A stretch of DNA of 64,000 nucleotides, taken from Bradyrhizobium sp. AUGA SZCCT0176 (lineage in GTDB: Bacteria; Pseudomonadota; Alphaproteobacteria; Rhizobiales; Xanthobacteraceae). The DNA lies in NCBI RefSeq assembly GCF_018130145.1, contig NZ_JAFCMB010000003.1:558001-622000 (forward strand), given 5' to 3'. Shown here piece after piece: positions 8,791 through 19,500 of this stretch (its first letter is position 1; each line of letters begins with the position of its first letter). The notes under the pieces were generated by a model that saw nothing but the letters and a program-made list of their open reading frames with translations, was not told the origin of the DNA and made no database searches. Position numbers and translations under genes: made by a program.

Positions 8791-8927
8791 TGCCCGTTTC
8801 CGAAGTTCGCGCGCCATTTGCGGCCCTGCGAACTTCGGACACAAAAGGGCAGTAGACGGCAGTTAACTTTGGTGTGCCGCTTATCGAAGTTCCTGACCGT
8901 GCTCTGCGCAACCATTGCAGGAACTTC
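8791..8927. repeat. Two successive hairpins between tkt and gap
   Basis: The first palindrome pairs CCGAAGTTCGC with GCGAACTTCGG, with further TGCCCGTTT/AAAAGGGCA pairing outside (8791-8851). The second pairs GAAGTTCCTG with CAGGAACTTC around a 22-nt loop (8886-8927). Both share a GAAGTTC core. They occupy most of the gene-free 381 bp before gap. They could be repeats, a leader structure or a small RNA; nothing decides between these. Confidence 0.5.
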
Positions 8928-9088
8928 AACTCGGCGGCGCGCTGCTGACGGTTGAGCTTGTTGGCAAAAAGGTCTACCTAAAAGCTCATCTTGACCGTTC
9001 TCGCCCGGCCGAACCGGGCGATCCGCCGTAAGCACCGCCGTGGAACCATTCCACGGGGGTGACACCAGCTATTAAAGGAGAAACGAGC

Positions 9089-10096
9089 ATGGCAATCCGG
9101 GTCGCGATCAACGGATTTGGCCGCATCGGCCGCAACATCTTGCGGGCGATTGCGGAATCCGGCCGCAAGGATATCGAAGTCGTAGGGATCAACGATCTCG
9201 GCCCGGTCGAGACCAACGCCCATCTGCTGCGTTTCGATTCCGTGCATGGCCGTTTCCCCGGCACCGTGACCGTCGACGGCGATTCGATCAACCTCGGCAA
9301 CGGCAAGATCAAGGTTTCCTCCGAGCGCGATCCCTCGAAGCTGCCGTGGAAGGAACTCGGCGTCGACATCGCGATGGAATGCACCGGCATCTTCAGTGCC
9401 AAGGCCAAGGCCACTGCGCACCTGACCGCCGGCGCCAAGCGCGTGCTGGTTTCCGCGCCGTCGGATGGCGCCGACGCCACGATCGTCTACGGCGTCAATC
9501 ACGACAAGCTGACCAGGGAGCACCTCGTCGTCTCCAACGGTTCCTGCACCACGAACTGCCTGGCCCCGATCGCCAAGGTGTTGAACGACACCGTCGGTAT
9601 CGAAACCGGCTTCATGACCACGATCCACGCCTATACCGGCGACCAGCCGACGCTCGACACCCTGCACAGCGACCTCTATCGCGGCCGTGCGGCAGCGATG
9701 TCGATGATCCCGACCTCCACCGGTGCGGCCAAGGCGATCGGCCTCGTGCTGCCCGAACTTCAGGGCAAGCTCGACGGCGTCGCGATCCGCGTGCCGACCC
9801 CGAACGTCTCGGTGGTCGATCTCAAGATCGTCGCCAAGCGCGCCACCGACGTGAAGGAAATCAACGCGGCGATGAAGCGCGCCTCCGAGCAGGAGCTGAA
9901 GGGCATTTTGGGCTATACCACCGCGCCCAACGTCTCGATCGACTTCAACCACGACCCCCACTCGTCCACCTTCCATGTGGACCAGACCAAGGTGCAGAAC
10001 GGCACGCTGGTGCGGGTGATGTCCTGGTACGACAATGAATGGGGTTTCTCCAACCGCATGGGCGACACCGCCGTGGCGATGGGGAAGCTGCTGTAA
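9089..10096 (+). CDS. gap: Glyceraldehyde-3-phosphate dehydrogenase, type I
   Basis: Enzyme of glycolysis, gluconeogenesis and the Calvin cycle interconverting glyceraldehyde-3-phosphate and 1,3-bisphosphoglycerate. The 335-residue protein starts with the Rossmann motif [10 protein letters not shown] (residues 7-16). The catalytic cysteine lies in SNGSCTTNC (C153), and the C-terminal [13 protein letters not shown] block is complete. The INDLG motif after the second strand suggests an NAD-type pocket. The ATG at 9089 is preceded by AAAGGAG 8 nt away. It is followed by pgk after a palindromic repeat. Confidence 0.97.
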   Translation: MAIRVAINGFGRIGRNILRAIAESGRKDIEVVGINDLGPVETNAHLLRFDSVHGRFPGTVTVDGDSINLGNGKIKVSSERDPSKLPWKELGVDIAMECTGIFSAKAKATAHLTAGAKRVLVSAPSDGADATIVYGVNHDKLTREHLVVSNGSCTTNCLAPIAKVLNDTVGIETGFMTTIHAYTGDQPTLDTLHSDLYRGRAAAMSMIPTSTGAAKAIGLVLPELQGKLDGVAIRVPTPNVSVVDLKIVAKRATDVKEINAAMKRASEQELKGILGYTTAPNVSIDFNHDPHSSTFHVDQTKVQNGTLVRVMSWYDNEWGFSNRMGDTAVAMGKLL

Positions 10097-10101
10097 GTTA
10101 G

Positions 10102-10239
10102 TCTCGTGTCCCGGACGCGGTGCAGCGTTCTTCACGCTGCTCCGCAGAGCCGGGACCCATTTGCACCGCGACCCGCCCAACCATGGGTCCCGGTTCTGCA
10201 CGGCGGCGTTTCGCGCCGCAGTGCGCCCGGGACAAGAGA
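10102..10239. repeat. Fold-back element between gap and pgk
   Basis: Near-perfect terminal inverted arms, TCTCGTGTCCCGG and CCGGGACAAGAGA, enclose internal inverted segments including AGCCGGGACCCA and TGGGTCCCGGTT. The whole 138 bp can fold on itself. The arm core GTCCCGG also occurs in the elements at 32788, 53828, 56591 and 58413. It fills almost the entire gap-pgk spacer, so a single transcript of both genes would carry a large hairpin. Confidence 0.7.
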
Positions 10240-10247
10240 CCACCCCA

Positions 10248-11444
10248 ATGACAAAATCATTCCGCACCCTCGATGACGTCGACGTGAAGGGCAAACGCGT
10301 GCTGCTGCGCGTCGACCTCAACGTCCCCACCGACAATGGCCGCGTCACCGACGCCACCCGGCTCGAGCGCGTCGCCCCCACCATCACCGAGATCTCGGGC
10401 AAGGGCGGCAAGGTCATCCTGCTGGCGCATTTCGGCAGGCCGAAGGGACGCGACGCCAAGGAGTCGCTGAAGCCCGTCGCGGCGGCGCTGTCGCAGGTCA
10501 TCAAGAAGCCGGTCGGCTTTGCCGATGACTGCATTGGCGAGGCCGCCGCAAACGCGGTCGCCGCGATGAAGGACGGCGACATCCTCTGCCTGGAAAACAC
10601 CCGTTTTCACAAAGAGGAAGAAAAGAACGATCCGGCGTTTGTCGCCGAATTGGCGAAGCTCGGCGACATCTGGGTCAACGACGCGTTCTCGGCGGCGCAC
10701 CGCGCCCACGCCTCGACCGAAGGTCTCGGCCACAAGCTGCCGGGCTATGCCGGCCGCACCATGCAGGCCGAGCTCGACGCGCTCGGCAAAGCGCTGGAAG
10801 CGCCGACCAAGCCCGTCATTGCAATCATCGGCGGCGCAAAAGTCTCGACCAAAATCGATCTTCTGGAAAACCTCGTCAGCAAGGTCGACGCGCTCGTCAT
10901 CGGCGGCGGCATGGCCAACACCTTCCTGCACGCCCAGGGCATCGGCGTCGGCAAATCGCTGGCGGAAAAGGATCTGGCGGCGACCGCGCTACGGATCATG
11001 GAAAAGGCCGAAGCCGCCAACTGCGCCATCATCCTCCCCGTCGACGCCGTGGTCGCCTATCATTTCGCGGCCAATTCGCCCTCGCATGCCTATGGCCTCG
11101 ACGCCATTCCGGCCGACGGCATGATCCTCGACGTCGGCCCGCAATCGATTGCGCGGATCCACGCTGCGATCGACGACGCCGCGACGCTGGTCTGGAACGG
11201 CCCGCTTGGCGCCTTCGAAATGACGCCGTTCGACCGCGGCACCATGGTATCGGCCAGGCACGCCGCCGAGCGCACCAAGGCCAAGAAGCTGATCTCGGTC
11301 GCGGGCGGCGGCGACACCGTCGCGGCCCTGAACCAGGCCGGCGTGGCCGGCGATTTTTCCTATGTTTCGACCGCGGGCGGCGCGTTTCTTGAATGGATGG
11401 AGGGGAAACCCTTGCCCGGTGTCGAAGTTCTAAAAGTTCGCTAG
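10248..11444 (+). CDS. pgk: Phosphoglycerate kinase
   Basis: Two-domain kinase interconverting 1,3-bisphosphoglycerate/ADP and 3-phosphoglycerate/ATP. The protein is 398 residues, the standard bacterial size. Recognisable blocks are [11 protein letters not shown] near residue 18, [12 protein letters not shown] near residue 60, [25 protein letters not shown], and the C-terminal nucleotide-domain [11 protein letters not shown]. The ATG at 10248 ([13 protein letters not shown]) follows a poor ribosome site, while the longer frame upstream overlaps gap and the repeat and is not protein-like. Translation may therefore depend on the gap message. Confidence 0.96.
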   Translation: MTKSFRTLDDVDVKGKRVLLRVDLNVPTDNGRVTDATRLERVAPTITEISGKGGKVILLAHFGRPKGRDAKESLKPVAAALSQVIKKPVGFADDCIGEAAANAVAAMKDGDILCLENTRFHKEEEKNDPAFVAELAKLGDIWVNDAFSAAHRAHASTEGLGHKLPGYAGRTMQAELDALGKALEAPTKPVIAIIGGAKVSTKIDLLENLVSKVDALVIGGGMANTFLHAQGIGVGKSLAEKDLAATALRIMEKAEAANCAIILPVDAVVAYHFAANSPSHAYGLDAIPADGMILDVGPQSIARIHAAIDDAATLVWNGPLGAFEMTPFDRGTMVSARHAAERTKAKKLISVAGGGDTVAALNQAGVAGDFSYVSTAGGAFLEWMEGKPLPGVEVLKVR

Positions 11445-11503
11445 TACCTTCAACTGACAGCAGATCGAGCGCTTAGGGCGCTGTAAATACAAGGAGAATT
11501 CGG

Positions 11504-12571
11504 ATGGCTCGGATTACGTTGCGTCAATTGCTCGACCACGCGGCGGAGCATGATTACGGCGTGCCGGCCTTCAACATCAACAATATGGAGCAGGCCCTCG
11601 CGATCATGGAGGCCGCCTCCAGCCTCGATGCGCCGGTCATCATCCAGGCCTCGCGCGGCGCGCGCTCCTACGCCAACGACATCATGCTCAAGCACATGAT
11701 GGACGCCGTCACCGAAATCTATCCGCAGATCCCGGTCTGCGTGCACCTCGATCACGGCAATGCTCCCGACACCTGCATGACCGCGATCCAGGCCGGCTTC
11801 ACCTCGGTCATGATGGACGGTTCGCTGAAGGCCGACGGCAAGAGCCCGGCCGACTGGACCTACAACGTCGGCGTCACCAAGACCGTCACCGACATGGCCC
11901 ATCTCGGCGGCATCTCGGTGGAAGGCGAACTCGGCGTGCTCGGCTCGCTCGAAACCGGCATGGGCGACAAGGAAGACGGCCACGGCGCCGAAGGTAAATT
12001 GTCGCACGACCAGCTGCTGACCAACCCTGACGAGGCCGTGAAGTTCGTGCAGGAGACCAAAGTCGACGCGCTGGCGATCGCGATGGGCACCTCGCACGGC
12101 GCCTACAAGTTCACCCGCAAGCCCGACGGCGACATCCTCGCCATGAAGGTGATCGAGGAGATCCACCGCAAGCTGCCGAACACGCATCTGGTGATGCACG
12201 GTTCGTCCTCGGTGCCGCAGGATCTGCAGGACATCATCAACGCCAACGGCGGCAAGATGAAAGCGACCTGGGGCGTGCCGGTTTCCGAGATCCAGCGCGG
12301 CATCAAGAACGGGGTGCGCAAGATCAACATCGACACCGACAACCGGATGGCGATGACCGGGCAGATCCGCAAGGTTCTGAAGGACAATCCGGAAGAGTTC
12401 GACCCGCGCAAATACCTCAAGCCCGCGATGGAAGCGATGACCAAGCTGTGCAAGCAGCGGCTGCAGGAATTCAACACCGCGGGCCAGGCCAGCAAGATCA
12501 AGAAGGTGCTGACCACGGCCGAAATGGCCAAGCGCTACAGCAAGGGCGAGCTTGACCCGAAGGTCGCCTGA
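11504..12571 (+). CDS. Fructose-bisphosphate aldolase, class II (Calvin-cycle subtype)
   Basis: Zinc-dependent aldolase cleaving or forming fructose-1,6-bisphosphate (and sedoheptulose-1,7-bisphosphate in Calvin-cycle organisms). The 355 residues show the zinc and catalytic motif VHLDHGN (H81, D83, H84), [14 protein letters not shown] and VMHGSSS. The [10 protein letters not shown] and [10 protein letters not shown] features resemble the CbbA-type subgroup. The ATG at 11504 has AAGGAG 8 nt upstream. It lies between pgk and a class I aldolase gene, so this locus encodes both unrelated aldolase types. Confidence 0.95.
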   Translation: MARITLRQLLDHAAEHDYGVPAFNINNMEQALAIMEAASSLDAPVIIQASRGARSYANDIMLKHMMDAVTEIYPQIPVCVHLDHGNAPDTCMTAIQAGFTSVMMDGSLKADGKSPADWTYNVGVTKTVTDMAHLGGISVEGELGVLGSLETGMGDKEDGHGAEGKLSHDQLLTNPDEAVKFVQETKVDALAIAMGTSHGAYKFTRKPDGDILAMKVIEEIHRKLPNTHLVMHGSSSVPQDLQDIINANGGKMKATWGVPVSEIQRGIKNGVRKINIDTDNRMAMTGQIRKVLKDNPEEFDPRKYLKPAMEAMTKLCKQRLQEFNTAGQASKIKKVLTTAEMAKRYSKGELDPKVA

Positions 12572-12681
12572 GACAGCGCCAACCCGCCGCGGAGGCTGCC
12601 GGCCGCGACGAACGATTTCTAGGCAATTGCCCGAGAACCGCCTATTTTGGTTTGCAAGGCAGGTGTCTGGAGAACGGATCA

Positions 12682-13707
12682 ATGAATCTCGCTGACCTCA
12701 ACAAGGTCGCCCTCGCCATGGTCACGCCGGGCAAGGGCGTACTCGCCGCCGACGAGTCCTCAGGTACGATCAAGAAGCGCTTCGACGCCATCAGCGTCGA
12801 GTCGACCGAGGAGACGCGCCGCGACTACCGGGAAATGCTGTTTCGCTCGCAGGAGGCGATGAGCAAATACGTCTCGGGCGTCATCCTCTATGACGAAACC
12901 ATCTGGCAGAATGCCAAGGACGGCACGCCGCTGGTCAAGCTGATCGAACAGTCCGGCGCCATCCCCGGCATCAAGGTGGATGAAGGAACCCAGGGCTTGC
13001 CGAACTGCCCCGGCGAATTGATCACGGCTGGGCTCGACAAGCTCGCCGAGCGTCTGAAGAAATATTACGAGCGCGGCGCACGGTTCGCCAAATGGCGGGC
13101 GGTGATCGACATCGGCCAGAATATCCCCAGCATGACCGCGATCCATGTCAACGCGCATGCGCTCGCCCGTTACGCCGCGTTGTGCCAGCAAGCGCAGATC
13201 GTGCCGATCGTCGAGCCGGAAGTGTTGATGGACGGCGATCACGACATCGACCGCTGCTACGAAGTGACCCAGCGCGTCCTGAACAAGACATTCCAGGAAT
13301 TGCGGATCCAGCGCGTCGCACTGGAGGGCATGATCCTGAAACCCAACATGGCGATATCAGGCAAGAAGAGCGCAAAGCCATCGCCGGTCGAAGAGGTCGC
13401 GGAGAAGACCATCCGGCTATTGAAGAGCTGCGTTCCGGCGGCCGTTCCCGGCATCGCCTTCCTCTCCGGCGGACAATCCGACGAGGATGCGACTGCGCAT
13501 CTCAATGCCATGAACCGGATCGGCGGCCTCCCTTGGCGGCTGACCTTCTCCTACGGCCGCGCGCTGCAGGCGGCGCCGCAAAAGGCGTGGTCGGGCAAGG
13601 CCGACAACGTCGCGGCCGGCCAGCGCGCATTCACGCACCGGGCGCGAATGAATGCGCTGGCGAGCAAGGGTGAGTGGGAAGCCGGCCTGGAAAAGAAGGT
13701 CGCATAG
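12682..13707 (+). CDS. Fructose-bisphosphate aldolase, class I
   Basis: Schiff-base aldolase using a lysine instead of zinc. The protein is 341 residues. The N-terminal VLAADESSGTIKKRF (near residues 20-34), the FAKWR lysine (K137), the EPEVLMDG block and the Schiff-base site EGMILKPNM (K220) are all present, and the C-terminal GGLPWRLTFSYGRALQ segment is complete. The ATG at 12682 follows GGAG; an upstream ATG frame at 12652 is less likely. It directly follows the class II enzyme gene after 110 bp and is followed at once by the ThiE-like gene. Confidence 0.96.
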   Translation: MNLADLNKVALAMVTPGKGVLAADESSGTIKKRFDAISVESTEETRRDYREMLFRSQEAMSKYVSGVILYDETIWQNAKDGTPLVKLIEQSGAIPGIKVDEGTQGLPNCPGELITAGLDKLAERLKKYYERGARFAKWRAVIDIGQNIPSMTAIHVNAHALARYAALCQQAQIVPIVEPEVLMDGDHDIDRCYEVTQRVLNKTFQELRIQRVALEGMILKPNMAISGKKSAKPSPVEEVAEKTIRLLKSCVPAAVPGIAFLSGGQSDEDATAHLNAMNRIGGLPWRLTFSYGRALQAAPQKAWSGKADNVAAGQRAFTHRARMNALASKGEWEAGLEKKVA

Positions 13708-13709
13708 CA

Positions 13710-14417
13710 TTGGCCGCCAAACCCGTTCCGCAGCGCCCGGTGCCGCGCCTCTATCTCGCGACATCAGTCGTGGACGATCCGTCGCAGCTCATAGCCAGCC
13801 TCCCCGGCCTGCTCGCCGCGGCCGACGTCGCCGCCGTGCTGCTGCGGCTGCGCGAGACTGACCAGCGCACCATGATCTCGCGCATCAAGGCGCTGGCGCC
13901 CGTCGTTCAGGACGGCGGCGCGGCGCTGCTGCTGGATGGCCATGTCGAGCTGGTGGCGCGCGGCGGCGCCGATGGCGCCCATCTGACCGGGATCGCTTCC
14001 ATCGAAGACGCCTTCCCGTCCCTCAAGCCCGATCGCATCGCCGGCGTCGGCGGCCTCGCCACGCGGCACGATTCGATGGCCGCGGGCGAAGCGGGCGCGG
14101 ACTACGTGCTGTTCGGTGAGCCCGACGCCAAAGGCGAGCGCCCCTCGGCGGAAGCGATCGCCGAGCGCCTGCAATGGTGGGATGAATTGTTCGAACCGCC
14201 CTGCGTCGGTTATGCGGCCTCACGCGAGGAGGCCTGCGAATTTGCCGCCGCAGGTGCGGATTTCGTGCTTGTCGGCGATTTCATCTGGGCCGATCCGCGC
14301 GGGCCCGAGGCGGCGCTGATCGATATCGAGCAGGCGATCACGCAAGCGCACGCCGCCGCGTTTGGAAAAAACAAGAGCACGGACAACACCACCGAGCAGA
14401 CGACCGGACGGGGATAG
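13710..14417 (+). CDS. ThiE-like (thiamine phosphate synthase family) protein
   Basis: TIM-barrel protein of about 235 residues resembling thiamine phosphate synthase: LYLATSVVDDP at the first strand, DGAHLTG at the position of the usual HLGQ motif, and GADYVLFGEP followed by a second GADFVLVGDF. The canonical FPTxTK block is not obvious, so true thiamine phosphate synthase activity is uncertain; it could be a diverged paralogue. A TTG at 13710, two bases after the aldolase stop, is the most natural start; an ATG at 13674 would overlap the aldolase. The Sel1 gene follows after 8 bp, suggesting one operon. Confidence 0.72.
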   Translation: MAAKPVPQRPVPRLYLATSVVDDPSQLIASLPGLLAAADVAAVLLRLRETDQRTMISRIKALAPVVQDGGAALLLDGHVELVARGGADGAHLTGIASIEDAFPSLKPDRIAGVGGLATRHDSMAAGEAGADYVLFGEPDAKGERPSAEAIAERLQWWDELFEPPCVGYAASREEACEFAAAGADFVLVGDFIWADPRGPEAALIDIEQAITQAHAAAFGKNKSTDNTTEQTTGRG

Positions 14418-14425
14418 CGCCGGAG

Positions 14426-15544
14426 ATGAGACTGCTGCGTCCGATATCGATCCTTGGCTGCTGCCTGATGGCGGCGGCCGGCGCATCGGCGCAGATCTCG
14501 CTGACGCCGCCCGCAGCGCAGCCGCCCGCGCCTGCCAGCAAGCCGGCCGCGAAGAAAGAGACGCCCACAGAGACTTCCAAGGATGCTTCCAAGGAGGCCC
14601 CGAAGCCGAAGGCGCCCACTGTCGCCAAGAAGCCTGCGGCTACGCCCAAACCGGCCGCGCCGCCCACTCCGGCAGCTTCACCCACGCCCAGCTTTGACGA
14701 TCCTAATGTCGATCTCGTCTACGGCGCCTATCAGCGTGGCCTCTACAAGACCGCGCTCGATCTGGCGCTGACGCGGGCGCAATATGCCGGCGACGCCAAG
14801 GCGATGACGATGATCGGCGAGCTCTACTCCGGCGCCCTCGGCGTCAAGCGCGACTACGCGAAGGCCATCGAGTGGTACCAGCGCGCCGCCGACGCCGGCG
14901 ACCGCGAGGGCATGTTTGCGCTGGCGATGATGAAGCTTTCCGGCCGCGGCGGCCCGGTCAACCGCGAGCAAGCGGTCAAGCTGCTGGCTTCCGCCGCCAA
15001 GCTCGGCAATCCCAAGGCGGCGTATAACCTGGCGCTGCTGTATCTCGACGGGCAGACACTGCCGCAGGATGTGAAACGTTCCGCCGAATTGCTGCGGATC
15101 GCGGCCGACGCCGGCAACCCGGAAGCGCAATACGCGCTGGCGACCTTCTACAAGGAAGGCACCGGCGTGCCCAAGGACATCGACAAGGCGGTGCGCCTGC
15201 TGCAAGCCGCGTCGCTGGCCGACAATGTCGATGCCGAGGTCGAATACGCGATCGCGCTCTATAACGGCACCGGCACGCCGAAGAACGAGGCCGCCGGCGT
15301 CGCACTGCTCCGCAAGGCGGCCCGGCAGAACAGCCCGATTGCGCAGAACCGCCTCGCCCGCGTGCTGGTCAGTGGACAGGGCGTGGCGGTCGACAAGGTC
15401 GAGGCCCTGAAATGGCACATTGTCGCCAAAACCGCAGGCAAGGGCGATCCGATGCTGGACGACGCGCTGGCGAGCCTCAGTCCCGAGGACCGCGCCAAGG
15501 CCCAGGAGGCCGCCCGCAAATGGATCGGCAACGACAAGAAATGA
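14426..15544 (+). CDS. Secreted Sel1-repeat protein
   Basis: Protein of 372 residues beginning with a signal peptide (LLRPISILGCCLMAAAGASA). A low-complexity linker rich in proline, alanine and lysine follows (residues about 30-88). Then come at least five Sel1/TPR-like repeats, recognised by recurrent A..YK.G..V..D..KA...L..AA..G.. units such as GVKRDYAKAIEWYQRAADAG and GVPKDIDKAVRLLQAA. Sel1 repeats mediate protein contacts, often at the envelope. A periplasmic scaffold role is likely, partner unknown. It starts 8 bp after the ThiE-like gene. Confidence 0.85.
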   Translation: MRLLRPISILGCCLMAAAGASAQISLTPPAAQPPAPASKPAAKKETPTETSKDASKEAPKPKAPTVAKKPAATPKPAAPPTPAASPTPSFDDPNVDLVYGAYQRGLYKTALDLALTRAQYAGDAKAMTMIGELYSGALGVKRDYAKAIEWYQRAADAGDREGMFALAMMKLSGRGGPVNREQAVKLLASAAKLGNPKAAYNLALLYLDGQTLPQDVKRSAELLRIAADAGNPEAQYALATFYKEGTGVPKDIDKAVRLLQAASLADNVDAEVEYAIALYNGTGTPKNEAAGVALLRKAARQNSPIAQNRLARVLVSGQGVAVDKVEALKWHIVAKTAGKGDPMLDDALASLSPEDRAKAQEAARKWIGNDKK

Positions 15545-15646
15545 CGCCTTGACGGCGACACATCGTCAGGGCACCCAGTCCCTCACCCCTCGCTAAACCC
15601 TTGGGCGGCATTGGCCGTTTTCCTCCTAACCCATAAGCCCCGCATC

Positions 15647-16435
15647 ATGCTGCATTCAGCCCTTATCAACGTCATGGTGAAAGCCGCGCGCCACGCCGGC
15701 CGCAGCCTCAAGCGCGACCTCGGCGAGGTCGAGCATCTGCAGGTGTCGCTGAAGGGGCCTGCGAATTTCGTCACCATGGCCGACAAGCGCGCCGAGGAAC
15801 TGCTCTATGCGGATCTGACCAAGTCGCGGCCGGGTTACGGCTTCATCGGCGAGGAAGGCGGCACGCGCGAAGGCGCCGACAAGAGCCATACCTGGATCGT
15901 CGATCCCCTGGACGGCACGACGAACTTCCTGCACGGTATTCCGCAATTCGCGATCTCGATCGGCCTGCAGCGCGAAGGCACCATCATCGCCGGCGTGATC
16001 TACAATCCGGCCAATGACGAGCTCTACATCGCCGAGCGCGGCAAGGGCGCGTTCCTCAACGACCAGCGGCTGCGCGTCGCCGGCCGGCGCCAGCTCGACG
16101 AATGCGTGGTCGGCTGCGGCCTGCCGCATATCGGGCGCGGCGATCATGCTCAGTCGCGGCTGGAAATGACCGCGATCCAGGAGCGGGTTGCAGGCCTTCG
16201 AAGGTTCGGCGCCGCCTCGCTCGACATGGCCTTCGTCGCCGCCGGCCGCCTCGACGGTTATTGGGAGCGCAATCTGCAGCCATGGGACATGGCGGCCGGA
16301 CAGATCATGATCCGCGAGGCCGGCGGCGTCGTGTCAGGCATGGCGGGCGACGACGATCCGCTCACGACGGGTCACCTGATCTGCGGCAACGAGTTCGTGC
16401 ACAAAGAGCTGGTGAAGATTCTGAAGCCGCTCTAA
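15647..16435 (+). CDS. suhB: Inositol monophosphatase family protein (SuhB-like)
   Basis: Mg-dependent phosphatase of 262 residues. Metal and catalytic motifs are GEEGG (E69, E70), WIVDPLDGTTNF (residues 83-94, with D86 and D89) and the C-terminal WDMAAGQIMIREAGG. Members hydrolyse inositol-1-phosphate or related sugar and nucleotide phosphates, and E. coli SuhB also acts on rRNA transcription complexes. The ATG at 15647 gives a standard N-terminus; the frame is open 12 codons further upstream. It is convergent with the RND pump gene that ends at 16520. Confidence 0.92.
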   Translation: MLHSALINVMVKAARHAGRSLKRDLGEVEHLQVSLKGPANFVTMADKRAEELLYADLTKSRPGYGFIGEEGGTREGADKSHTWIVDPLDGTTNFLHGIPQFAISIGLQREGTIIAGVIYNPANDELYIAERGKGAFLNDQRLRVAGRRQLDECVVGCGLPHIGRGDHAQSRLEMTAIQERVAGLRRFGAASLDMAFVAAGRLDGYWERNLQPWDMAAGQIMIREAGGVVSGMAGDDDPLTTGHLICGNEFVHKELVKILKPL

Positions 16436-16519
16436 CGGTGCAGCGATGCGCAAGGCCGCTGCCACGGCCGCGCCAGGAGCTTGCCGGTGGAGGTGACAAG
16501 TCGGTGTGGCGAATAATCG

Positions 16520-19500
16520 CTACTCAGCAGGCCTCGGCGCCGCCTGCGGCGGCTTCGCTTCCGCCACCACTTCCCGGTCCCCCGCAAAGAACCTTTGCAC
16601 CACGACGAAGAACACCGGCACCATCAACAGCGCCAGGATCACGACCGCGATCATACCGCCCATCACGCTGGTGCCGAGCGCCTGCTGGCTGGCGCCGCCG
16701 GCGCCGGTCGCGATCACCATCGGCAGCACGCCGCAAACGAAGGCAAGACCGGTCATCAGGATCGGGCGGAAACGCAAGGTACAGGCTTCGATCGTCGCTT
16801 CGACCAGCGGCTTGCCTTGCGCGCGCAGCTCCTTGGCAAACTCGATGATCAGAATGGCATCTTTCGCAGCCAGTCCGATGATGGTGATCAGGGCGACGGT
16901 GAAGTAAACGTCGTTCGGCAAGCCGCGCAACGACGCCGCCAGCACCGCGCCGCAGATCCCGAGCGGCACCGTCAACAGCACCGCGAGCGGAATGGTCCAG
17001 CTTTCATAGAGTGCGGCGAGACACAGGAACACCACCAGCGCCGACAGGCAGAGCAGGAACGGCGCCTGCGAGCCCGAGAGCTTTTCCTGCAGCGATTGTC
17101 CGGTCCACTCATAGCCGAAGCCGCGCGGCAGCTTGCCCGCGAGCCGCTCCATCTCGGCGATGGCATCGCCCGAGGTAAAGCCGGGCTTCGCTTCGCCGCT
17201 GATGCGCACCGCGGGATAGTAGTTGAAGCCGGCGATCTGCGTCGGCCCCTTCGACCATTCGACGGAGGCGAACGAGGACAGCGGCACCAGCTGGCCGCGG
17301 CTGTTCTTGACGTTGTAGTTCAGGATGTCGTCGGCATTCATGCGGCTGCCGCGGTCGGCCTGCACGATCACGCGCTGCATCCGGCCCCGGTTCGGGAAGT
17401 CGTTGATGTAGTTCGATCCGAGATTGGTCGAGATGGTGTTGTTGATGTCCTCGAAGGTGACGCCGAACGCACCGGCCTTTTCGCGGTCGATCATCAGATT
17501 GACCTGCGGCCCTGGCGGCAGGCCTTCGACATAGACCTTTTGCAGCACGCGGCTGGCATTGGCTTCCGCGATCAGCTGCTCGGCGGCGCTGACCAGTGCC
17601 GGATAACCCTTCTGGCCGCGGTCCTGCAGGCGGAACGAGAAGCCCGAGGAGTTGCCGAGATTGTCGATCGGCGGCGGCTGCAGCGCGGAAATCCGGGCGT
17701 CGCGGATCGACGACAGATCGCGGTTGATGTCGTTGACGATCGAGGCGGCCGAATCCTTCGGCCCGCGTTCCGACCAGTCTTTCAGCGTGATGAAGGCCTG
17801 CGCGGTGTTGATGCCCTGGCCGAGGAAGCTGAAGCCGGTGAGGAAGGTGACGTTCTCGACGCCGGAACGCTTCGCCAGATATTGCTCGACCTTCTCGACC
17901 GCCGCCTCGGTGCGGGCATAGGACGAGTCAGCCGGTGTCTGCACGTCGGTGGTGATGAAGCCCTGGTCGTCGACCGGGAGGAAGCCGCCGGGCAAGCGAA
18001 TAAAGGCCCAGCTCAGCCCGACGATCAGCGCCGCATAGATCAGCATCAGGCGGCCGGTTCGCTTCAGCGAATGTCCGACGACGCGCGTATAACCGTCCTT
18101 GGTGCCGTCGAGCGCGCGGTTGAACCAGCCGAACACGCCCTTCCTGGCATGGCCATGGCCGGCCACGACCGGCTTCAGCAAGGTCGCGCACAGCGCCGGC
18201 GTCAGCGACATCGCCAGCAGCGCGGAGAACGCGATCGCCGCAACCATCGTTACCGAGAACTGCCGGTAGATGACGCCGACCGATCCCGGGAAGAACGCCA
18301 TCGGCACGAACACCGCGATCAGCACCAGCGTAATGCCGATGATGGCGCCTGTGATCTGCGACATCGCCTTGCGGGTGGCCTCCTTCGGCGGCAGGCCCTC
18401 TTCGGCCATGATACGCTCGACGTTCTCGACCACCACGATGGCGTCGTCGACCAGAATGCCGACCGCCAGCACCATGCCGAACATCGTCAACATGTTGATG
18501 GAGTAGCCGGACGCAAGCAGGATCGCGCAGGTGCCGAGCAGCGCCACCGGCACCACGATGGTCGGAATGATGGTGTAGCGGATGTTCTGCAGGAACAGGA
18601 ACATCACGATGAAGACCAGCACGATGGCTTCGACCAGCGTCATCAGCACCTTCTCGATCGAGGCTTTCACGACAGGTGTGATGTTGTAGGGAATCTCATA
18701 GGCGATGTTGGCCGGAAAGAAGCGCGACAGCTCCTTCATCTTGGCTTCGACCGCGCTTGCTGTCGCCAGCGCGTTGCCGGTCGGCGACATCAGCACCGAC
18801 AGACCCGCCGTCGGTTTGCCGTTAAGCCGCGTGTTGAACTGATAGCTTAATCCGCCGATCTCGATCCGGGCCACGTCGCGCAAACGCACCGTCGAGCCGT
18901 CCGCATTGGCACGCAGGATGATCGCGCCGAATTCGTCCGGCGACGAGAGCTGTCCCTTGACCAGCACCAGCGCCGAAATCTTCTGGTCATCCGTGCTCGG
19001 CTCGGCGCCGATGCTGCCGGAGGCTACTTGCGCGTTCTGCGCCGTGATCGCCTTGTTGACGTCATCGGCGGTCAGCCCATAGCCGACCAGCTTGGCCGGA
19101 TCGACCCAGATGCGCAGACTGCGTTCGGTGGAATAGAGCGTCGCGCGGCCGACGCCGGGAATGCGCCTGATTTCGCCGAGAACGCTGCGAATCATGAAGT
19201 CGCCGAGGCCGACCTCGTCGAGGCTGCCGTCGGTCGAGCGCAGCGTGATGATCTGCAGCACGGCGCTGGAAGCTTCCTCGATCAGGATGCCCTGCTGGAT
19301 CACCGCGCGCGGCAGACGTGCCTCGACGCGCTTGATGCGATTCTGCACCTCCACCGACGCCGTCCCGGTGTCGGTGCCCGGCACGAAATTGGCGATGATC
19401 TCGACCTGGCCCAGCGAGTCGCTGGTGGACTCGAAGTTCAGGATGCCGTTGGCGCCGTTGAGCTCTTCCTCGATCAGCCGCGTGACGCTGTTGTAGAGGT

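Noticed and set aside
10102..10239. Riboswitch or attenuator between gap and pgk
   Set aside because: The fold-back shares its arm sequence with dispersed palindromic elements elsewhere in the window, so a repeat explains it better.
16595..18850. 751-codon plus-strand frame opposite the RND permease
   Set aside because: Strongly biased to His, Arg, Gln and Asp, typical of antisense shadow translation; the RND gene is certain.
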